A model generated the notes under the pieces. It had not been told where the DNA came from and did not search any database. It saw only the letters and a list, made by a program, of their open reading frames with translations. From Echinometra lucunter (taxonomy: Eukaryota > Echinodermata > Echinoidea > Camarodonta > Echinometridae), in assembly GCA_029962745.1 (NCBI GenBank), contig CM057171.1, positions 18,379,633 to 18,443,632 of the forward strand: a stretch of 64,000 nucleotides of DNA, written 5' to 3'. Shown piece after piece: positions 58,401 through 64,000 of the stretch; within the stretch, counting starts at the first letter, position 1; each line of letters starts with the position of its first letter. Both the position numbers and the translations under genes were made by a program.

Positions 58401-61400
58401 CCTGTTCATCTCACGATGAATCTTGGTATGAACGAATTGATGCAGTCCGGACCAATTTCACTTGCACAAATCTAACGTGTGAAACGAACTACACCATTAC
58501 AGTTGGAACGGTTATTCGAAACCAGAACTGTACTCCAGCTATGATTACAGCACGAACTCGTAAGTATGTCAAATATTTTTGTTCAGAGCCAGTCGTATCC
58601 ATGTAAATTAAATTAGAATTTCCTAAAAGGATGGATACGAAAGTTGTAAACAGAACAATACAGAATCATCGACATTGACCCCTCAATTTTCATAATCGTG
58701 TACATTTTCTCACTTTCCTTTCCAGAAAATTTGATGGTAGAAAACTTGATGGTGACCGAAGAAACAGGAACATCCATCTCCGTTAATTGGAGCAAACCCT
58801 CTGGAGAGTTGGATTTTTACGATGTAACCTGTTCATCCCACGATGAATCTTGGAATGAACGAATTGATGCAGTCCGGACCAATTTCACTTGCACAAATCT
58901 AACGTGTGAAACGAACTACACCATTACAGTTGGAACGGTTATTCGAAACCAGAACTGTACTCCAGCTATGATTACAGCACGAACTCGTAAGTATATCAAA
59001 TATTTTTGTTAAGAGCCAGTCGTATCCATGCAAATTAAATTCAGAATTTTCTAAAAGGATGGATACGAAAGTTGTAAACAGAACAATACAGAATCATCGA
59101 CATTGACCCCTCAATTTTCATAATCGTGTACATTTTCTCACTTTCCTTTCCAGAAAATTTGATGGTAGAAAACTTGATGGTGACTGAAGAAACAGGAACA
59201 TCCATCTCCGTTAATTGGAGCAAACCCTCTGGAGAGTTGGATTTTTACGATGTAACCTGTTCATTTCACGATGAATCTTGGTATGAACGAATTGATGCAG
59301 TCCGGACCAATTTCACTTGCACAAATCTAACGTGTGAAACGAACTACACCATAACAGTTGGAACGGTTATTCGAAACCAGAACTGTACTCCAGCTGTGAT
59401 TACAGCACGAACTCGTAAGTATATCAAATATTTTTGTTCAGAGCCAGTCGTATCAATGCAAATTAAATTCAGAATTTTCTAAAAGGATGGATACGAAATT
59501 TGTTAGCAGAACAATAGAGAATCATCGACATTGACCCCTCAATTTTCATAATCGGGTACATTTTCTCACTTTCCTTTCCAGAAAATTTGATGGTAGAAAA
59601 CTTGATGGTGACTGAAGAAACAGGAACATCCATCTCCGTTAATTGGAGCAAACCCTCTGGAGAGTTGGATTTTTACGATGTAACCTGTTCATCTCACGAT
59701 GAATCTAGGTATGAACGAATTGATGCAGTCCAGACCGATTTCACTTGCACAAATCTAACGTGTGAAACGAACTACACCATTACAGTTGGAACGGTTATTC
59801 GAAACCAGAACTGTACTCCAGCTATGATTACAGCACGAACTCGTAAGTATATCAAATAATTTGTTAAGAGCCAGTCGTATCCATGTAAATTAAATTAGAA
59901 TTTCCTAAAAGGATGGATACGAAAGTTGTAAACAGAACAATACAGAATCATCGACATTGACCCCTCAATTTTCATAATCGTGTACATATTCCCACTTTCC
60001 TTTCCAGAAAATTTGATGGTAGAAAACTTGATGGTGACCGAAGAAACAGGAACATCCATCTCCGTTAATTGGAGCAAACCCTCTGGCGAGTTGGATTTTT
60101 ACGATGTAACCTGTTCATCTCACGATGAATCTTGGTATGAACGAATTGATGCAGTCCGGACCGATTTCACCTGCATAAATCTAACGTGTGAAACGAACTA
60201 CACCATTACAGTTGGAACGGTTATTCGAAACGAAAACTGTACTCCAGCTATGATTACAGCACGAACTCGTAAGTATATCAAATATTTTTGTTAAGAGCCA
60301 GTCGTATCCATGGAAATTAAATTAGAATTTCCTAAAAGGCTGGATACGAAATTTGTTAGCAGAAGAATAGAGAATCATCGACATTGACCCCTCAATTTTC
60401 ATAATCGGGTACATTTTCTCACTTTCCTTTCCAGAAAATTTGATGGTAGAAAACTTGATGGTGACTGAAGAAACAGGAACATCCATCTCCGTTAATTGGA
60501 GTAAACCCTCCGGCGAGTTGGATTTTTACGATGTAACCTGTTCATCTCACGATGAAACTTGGTATGAACGAATTGATGCAGTCCGGACCTATTTCACCTG
60601 CACAGATCCAACGTGTGAAACGAACTACACCATTACAGTTGGAACGGTTATTCGAAACCAGAACTGTACTCCAGCTATGATTAAAGCACGAACTAGTAAG
60701 TATATCAAATATTTTGTTAAGGGCCAGTCGTATCCATGGAAATTAAATTAGAATTTCCTAAAAGGATGGATACGAAATTTGTTAGTAGAAGAATAGAGAA
60801 TCATCGACATTGACCCCTCAATTTTCATAATCGTGTACATATTCCCACTTTCCTTTCCAGAAAATTTGATGGTAGAAAACTTGATGGTGACTGAAGAAAC
60901 AGGAACATCCATCTCCGTTAATTGGAGCAAACCCTCCGGCGAGTTGGATTTTTACGATGTTACCTGTTCATCCCACGATGAATCTTGGTATGAACGAATT
61001 GATGCAGTCCGGACCTATTTCACCTGCACAAATCTAACGTGTGAAACGAACTACACCATTACAGTTGGAACGGTTATTCGAAACCAGAACTGTACTCCAG
61101 CTATGATTACAGCACGAACTAGTAAGTATATCAGATATTTTGTTAAGAGCCAGTCGTATCCATGTAAATTAAATTAGAATTTCCTAAAAGGATGGATACG
61201 AAATTTGTTAGTAGAAGAATAGAGAATCATCGACATTGACCCCTCAATTTTCATAATCGTGTACATATTCCCACTTTCCTTTCCAGAAAATTTGATGGTA
61301 GAAAACTTGATGGTGACCGAAGAAACAGGAACATCCATCTCCGTTAATTGGAGCAAACCCTCTGGAGAGTTGGATTTTTACGATGTAACCTGTTCATCCC

Positions 61401-63248
61401 ACGAATCTTGGTATGAACGAATTGATGCAGTCCGGACCAATTTTGCTTGCACAAATCTAACGTGTGAAACGAACTACACCATTACAGTTGGAACGGTTAT
61501 TCGAAACCAGAACTGTACTCCAGCTATGATTACAGTGCGAACTCGTAAGTATATCAAATATTTTTGTTCAGAGCCAGTCGTATCCATGTAAATTAAATTA
61601 GAATTTCCTAAAAGGATGGATACGAAATTTGTTAGCAGAAGAATAAAGAATCATAGACATTAATCCCTCAATTTTCATAATCGGGTACATTTTCTCACTT
61701 TCCTTTCCAGAAAATTTGATGGTAGAAAACTTGATGGTGACTGAAGAAACAGGAACATCCATCTCCGTTAATTGGAGCAAACCCTCTGGCGAGTTGGATT
61801 TTTACGATGTTACCTGTTCATCTCACGATGAATCTTGGTATGAACGAATTGATGCAGTCCGGACCAATTTCACCTGCACAAATCTAACGTGTGAAACGAA
61901 CTACTCCATTACAGTTGGAACGGCCATTCGAAACCAGAATTGCTCTCTAGTTATGATTAAAGCACAAACTAGTGAGTAGGGTATAACATCATGTGTTTTG
62001 CTATGGGTCATCATCCATGTAAATTTAGTTAAAATTTCCTACAATTTATAACAAAGTTTAATACAATAATTGTCAATAGAATAATACAAAATCACCGAAA
62101 TGGCACATGAATTTACATTATCCTGTACAAACTCTTACTTTCCATCCAGAAAACTTTTTATACTTAATGTATACTTAAATCTCTAGCCACACATACACGT
62201 AAATGAGAAATTTGCTGTCGCATGTCGGATCGAATATAGCATGGATCCTACTAGAATTTAGAGAGGCCAGTACATTCCAGCGCATGCAGTGTTTTTCGCG
62301 TTGTCAGCATAATGTTCGTGTATTCGCAGGTGGGCTGGTTCGTATGGGATGTTCGATCTCATTAACACGCAGTACCTCGCGCAGAACTGGATTACAGTGC
62401 TCTTCACCGCGATATTTGCCAGCATTGCGTGAAGCGCCATCTATACACCAAGTCCGCGTAGCTTTAAAAGTTGTCGTCTATTTCAATTCGATCATAATTT
62501 CCCACAATATTTGATATGATGGTTGTAAGTTTACAATATGGAATCTCTAATATGGCCTGTGAATTTACATTATTCTTTCAATATTTTCACCTTCCATCCA
62601 GAAAACCTTACAGTAGAAAACTTGACAGTGAATGAAGTAACAGGAACATACATCTCCGTTAATTGGATCCGACCGTCTAGCGAGTTTGATTTTTATGATG
62701 TGACCTGCTTATCCCGCGATGAATCTTGGTATGAACGAATTGATGCAGTCCGGACCAATTTCACCTGCTCAAATCTTACGTGTGAAATGAGCTACATCAT
62801 TACAGTAGGAACGGTCATTCGAAATCAGAATTGTACTCCAGCCGTAGTTACAGCACAAACTCGTAAGTATGTTATATTTTTTCATGGTTTTGTTAAGAAT
62901 CGTCATCCGGGTACGTTTACAATATGGAATCTCTGACATGGCCTGTGAATTTACATTATCATTTAAATATTTTCACCTTCCATCCAGAAAACTTTACGGT
63001 AGAAAACCTGACCCTCACTGAAGAAAGAGGAACATCCATCTCCGTAAATTGGAACCGACCGTCTAGTGAGTTTGATTTTTATGATGTGACCTGCTCATCC
63101 CTTGATGAATCTTGGTATGAACGAATAGATGCAGTCCGGACCAATTTCACCTTCACAAATCTAACGTGTGAAACGAACTACACCATTGCAGTAGGAACGG
63201 TCATTCGAAACAAGAATTGTACTCAAGTAACAGTTACCGCTCAAACTC
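49447..63248 (+). CDS. partial gene: tandem array of 26 FN3-like exons
   Basis: Summary entry; exons follow. The consensus exon is 261 bp, phase 1-1. It starts after TTTCCTTTCCAG and ends ACT C|GTAAGTATATC. The 87-residue domain has FN3 hallmarks: ENLMVENL at the start, SVNW (core Trp), DFYDV (core Tyr), NYTITVGTV (strand F Tyr) and a terminal ARTR-like end. It also has four Cys (DVTC, FTC, LTC, NCT) and up to four N-glycosylation sequons (NFT, NLT, NYT, NCT), suggesting a disulphide-stabilised, heavily glycosylated extracellular stalk or ligand-binding region. No signal peptide, TM or catalytic domain is in the window. It could belong to a receptor phosphatase, adhesion molecule or similar; I do not name it. 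Confidence 0.8.
49581..49841 (+). CDS. FN3 exon 1 (intact)
   Basis: 261 bp, phase 1-1. It differs from consensus at TVETVIRNHKC, which loses the last sequon. First unit after the gap. Confidence 0.85.
50001..50259 (+). pseudogene. FN3 exon 2 (two 1-base deletions)
   Basis: 259 bp. One base is lost at the DVTC codons (about 50,100) and one at FTC (about 50,162). The frame breaks, while splice sites are kept. Confidence 0.75.
50426..50686 (+). CDS. FN3 exon 3 (intact, consensus)
   Basis: 261 bp, phase 1-1, full open frame, all four Cys and sequons. The following intron is a good reference for the intronic hairpin (50,718-50,765). Confidence 0.9.
50850..51109 (+). pseudogene. FN3 exon 4 (1-base deletion)
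   Basis: 260 bp; one A is missing in the RTNFT codons (about 51,005). Confidence 0.75.
51276..51537 (+). pseudogene. FN3 exon 5 (indels)
   Basis: 262 bp: one base deleted near 51,316 and two inserted near 51,458 and 51,468. Confidence 0.7.
51716..51974 (+). pseudogene. FN3 exon 6 (many indels)
   Basis: At least eight single-base indels, including in ENL, VNW and the NCT region. The preceding intron has a duplicated TTTCC segment. Confidence 0.7.
52138..52396 (+). pseudogene. FN3 exon 7 (many indels)
   Basis: Several one-base losses and gains, for example near 52,159, 52,227, 52,356 and 52,385. Confidence 0.7.
52563..52826 (+). pseudogene. FN3 exon 8 (indels, altered donor)
   Basis: Frame broken at several places; the donor reads GTAGTA instead of GTAAGT, consistent with a one-base loss. 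Confidence 0.7.
52989..53263 (+). pseudogene. FN3 exon 9 (indels, small duplications)
   Basis: Longer than consensus because of a repeated GTCC near 53,137 and an insertion near 53,190 (ACATACAAAAAC). Confidence 0.7.
53430..53716 (+). pseudogene. FN3 exon 10 (heavily disrupted, donor lost)
   Basis: The most damaged unit. It has over a dozen small insertions and a GT-to-GG change at the donor (CTCGGAAGTA). Confidence 0.7.
53891..54157 (+). pseudogene. FN3 exon 11 (indels)
   Basis: An extra G directly after the acceptor, plus several indels in the SWYER and FTC regions. Confidence 0.7.
54336..54600 (+). pseudogene. FN3 exon 12 (nonsense codon and frameshift)
   Basis: GAA to TAA in SHDES (about 54,454), a 3-base insertion adding Asn before TIT, and a 1-base insertion near 54,560. 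Confidence 0.75.
54767..55030 (+). pseudogene. FN3 exon 13 (+1/-1 frameshift pair)
   Basis: An inserted C near 54,819 and a lost T near 54,857 put the region around the core Trp out of frame. The rest, including an extra Asn, is open. Confidence 0.7.
55197..55457 (+). CDS. FN3 exon 14 (intact)
   Basis: 261 bp; the single visible change is MVAEETG. Confidence 0.9.
55625..55885 (+). CDS. FN3 exon 15 (intact)
   Basis: 261 bp; DLTC and IDADRT replace DVTC and IDAVRT. The LINE lies in the intron that follows. Confidence 0.9.
56029..58271 (-). mobile_element. 5'-truncated CR1/L2-like LINE inserted in an array intron
   Basis: The inserted DNA interrupts the standard intron exactly between ..AATCGTGTA and CATATTCCC.. 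TGTA flanks it on both sides (56,025-56,028 and 58,272-58,275). The minus-strand 3' end is a (TAAA)n microsatellite tail and no endonuclease domain remains. Target-primed insertion of a 5'-truncated copy explains this. Confidence 0.85.
56297..58265 (-). pseudogene. reverse transcriptase ORF, frameshifted and with an internal stop
   Basis: The first part (58,265 to about 57,850) starts at KRNGVPWITDEYITLARDRD, the linker seen between endonuclease and RT in Jockey/CR1-group LINEs. A one-base shift near 57,850 leads into the RT proper: NFRPISILPSLSKILEK, QSGFRPLHST, the F-x-D motif A (FYDLRKAFD), motif B SGVPQGSILGPLIF, the catalytic YADD box (SLYADDTVIF), and LGVILDSQLTWSEH. A stop at 56,459-56,461 is followed in the same frame by a further ~53 codons with the typical SLFNKLP segment, ending at 56,297. 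The copy cannot be autonomous. Confidence 0.85.
58299..58559 (+). CDS. FN3 exon 16 (intact, consensus)
   Basis: 261 bp; first exon after the LINE. Its donor is GTAAGTATG rather than GTAAGTATA. Confidence 0.9.
58726..58986 (+). CDS. FN3 exon 17 (intact)
   Basis: 261 bp; SWNERID replaces SWYERID. Confidence 0.9.
59154..59414 (+). CDS. FN3 exon 18 (intact)
   Basis: 261 bp; CSFHDE and PAVITART differ from consensus. Confidence 0.9.
59582..59842 (+). CDS. FN3 exon 19 (intact)
   Basis: 261 bp; ESRYERIDAVQTDFTC: a Trp is lost, and Asn to Asp removes the NFT sequon. Confidence 0.9.
60008..60268 (+). CDS. FN3 exon 20 (intact)
   Basis: 261 bp; RTDFTCINLTC and RNENC differ from consensus. Confidence 0.9.
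60435..60695 (+). CDS. FN3 exon 21 (intact)
   Basis: 261 bp; DETWYER, RTYFTCTDPTC and MIKART. Two sequons are lost. The exon ends ACT A rather than ACT C. Confidence 0.9.
60861..61121 (+). CDS. FN3 exon 22 (intact)
   Basis: 261 bp; RTYFTC; ends ACT A like exon 21, pointing to a shared duplication. Confidence 0.9.
61287..61544 (+). CDS. FN3 exon 23 (intact, one codon shorter)
   Basis: 258 bp. A clean 3-base deletion gives SSHESW; NFAC loses a sequon; MITVRT. Confidence 0.9.
61711..61971 (+). CDS. FN3 exon 24 (intact, transitional)
   Basis: 261 bp; NYSITVGTAIRNQNCSLVMI and KAQT at the end; donor GTGAGT. Its downstream intron departs from the array consensus. Confidence 0.85.
62150..62528. 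other. relic acceptor/exon start followed by unidentified CpG-richer insert
   Basis: TCCATCCAG at 62,141-62,149 followed by AAAACTTTTTATAC looks like the first bases of a lost FN3 exon. From about 62,165 unrelated, CpG-richer sequence runs to about 62,528. Short ORFs exist on both strands (62,203-62,514 plus; 62,258-62,440 minus) but lack recognisable domains. Confidence 0.45.
62602..62862 (+). CDS. FN3 exon 25 (intact, divergent)
   Basis: 261 bp; ENLTVENLTVNEVTGTYISV, NWIRPSSEFDFYDVTC, EMSYIITVGT and PAVVTAQT. All four Cys are kept. Its flanking intron sequence pairs with exon 26, not with exons 1-24. Confidence 0.9.
62988..63248 (+). CDS. FN3 exon 26 (intact, divergent, one Cys lost)
   Basis: 261 bp; NFTVENLTLTEERGTS, NWNRPSSEFD, NFTFTNLTC (second Cys replaced by Phe) and TQVTVTAQT. 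The donor GTAAGTGG continues to an exon outside the window. Confidence 0.9.
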
Positions 63249-63748
63249 GTAAGTGGATTTATTTGATTGTTTACCATCTTTCTATGATTTTTCTTCTTCT
63301 TCCATTGTTGATTCATAACGTCCTTTTGAAAAGCTTCTTCCCCGTCCCCTGCCTCCCTTATATTTGATCAACATATCCTTTGAAACTTTTGTCATTGGTT
63401 GAACTCTAAAATTGTTGTTGAACAGTTCAAATGATTTTTGTGGACTAAGTGCATCAGTGTAAAACTGAGGATGTCGCTATCATTATTGAAATCATGAATT
63501 GAATAGTAATTTCACAAAGTCAATCACAGGCATTAAGTGGGGGGGGGGTATATCTATGAACTTGTTGTACAACCTATAAGCCTTCACCGCCAAGAAATGA
63601 AATTGTGAAAATAGGCGATCCAAATTCAATTCAATAAGAAGATTGGTGGGCTTGACATTCCTCTTTTATTGAAAATCAGTTACTTTTTCCTTTCACATTT
63701 CTCCTAATTCAGTTGACCAAAAAAAGGTAATCTTTCACTGTTCATCTG
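63249..63748 (+). other. intron (start), no further exon seen
   Basis: AT-rich with a short G-run at about 63,539-63,548; no FN3 unit is recognised here. Confidence 0.55.
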
Positions 63749-63893
63749 AGCCCCGTCTTACAAAGAATTGCGATTGATTCAAATCAATCGCAACTTCGAG
63801 ATCTCAACTCCTACCTCTTAGGTACACAATTGAGATCAATATTAAAGTTGCGATCGATTTGAATCAATCGCAACTCTTTGTAAGACGTGGCCC
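63749..63893. mobile_element. fold-back MITE with CGTCTTACAAAG ends
   Basis: GAGCCCCGTCTTACAAAGAA with TTGCGATTGATT at the left; the complementary GATTTGAATCAATCGCAACT with CTTTGTAAGACGTGGCCC at the right. Confidence 0.75.
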
Positions 63894-64000
63894 TGGACAA
63901 TTTTGATGAAGTCAGTGTATAGACAATGTGCCAATTAAACAATTAAACGTGTGCAATTTCCGGTTGTTTCATTCAATGAGATTTAGCACAAAATCTATAA

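Noticed and set aside
50313..61780. Repeated ~60-residue minus-strand ORFs beginning MLQLTEMDVPVSS
   Set aside because: They are antisense shadows of the 5' half of each FN3 exon plus its upstream intron. They stop where the array pattern dictates and have no domain of their own.
49447..63248. CRISPR-like or bacterial repeat array
   Set aside because: The repeat unit is a 261-bp spliced exon plus intron with GT-AG signals; the context is eukaryotic.

Overview
This is a stretch of animal (metazoan) nuclear DNA: AT-rich, intron-containing, low in coding density and full of fold-back DNA transposon remnants, tRNA-derived SINE fragments and microsatellites. The ectodomain modules (EGF, CCP/sushi, FN3) sit on separate phase-1 exons. 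Repeat styles such as G-run/'TGTTTCATAAAG' fold-backs and GCGAGCG-rich elements resemble those I associate with echinoderm (sea-urchin-like) genomes. The organism call is inference; nothing in the window proves it.

Region by region. 1-31,900 holds no convincing gene. It is a mosaic of non-autonomous DNA transposons, several with precise target-site duplications. These include five hAT-like elements with 8-bp duplications (a sixth lies near 46.5-47.0 kb), two CACTA-ended palindromes with 3-bp duplications, and a TA-flanked 1.7-kb element. There are also many G-capped fold-back MITEs, SINE heads, LINE 3' ends, and one intact tRNA-like gene with a UCA anticodon (29,645-29,716, minus).

32,016-48,812 (minus strand) is the 3' part of a gene for a single-pass membrane protein. 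Its exons join in phase: three calcium-binding-type EGF exons, a CCP/sushi exon (with a truncated extra CCP copy nearby), a 33-nt microexon, two exons of an unclassified ectodomain segment, an EGF split over two exons, a transmembrane helix and a Tyr-rich cytoplasmic tail. A 3.8-kb inverted-repeat element lies in its large intron.

48,947-49,446 is a run of exactly 500 N, presumably an arbitrary-length scaffold gap. 49,447-63,248 (plus strand) is a tandem array of 26 fibronectin-III-like exons. Almost all are 261 bp, phase 1-1, with ~166-bp introns and a period of ~428 bp. Fifteen are intact. Eleven in 50.0-55.0 kb carry frame-breaking indels or a stop that look at least partly like consensus errors, since introns are hit too. 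A 5'-truncated CR1/L2-like LINE (56,029-58,271) sits in one intron with a TGTA duplication. The last two units are the most divergent; the array is open at both ends (N gap on the left, next exon outside the window on the right).

The two partial genes point away from each other across the gap. Either two receptor genes are divergently arranged, or one contig is inverted and the FN3 array belongs to the same mosaic receptor as the EGF/CCP/TM exons. The sequence alone does not decide this.
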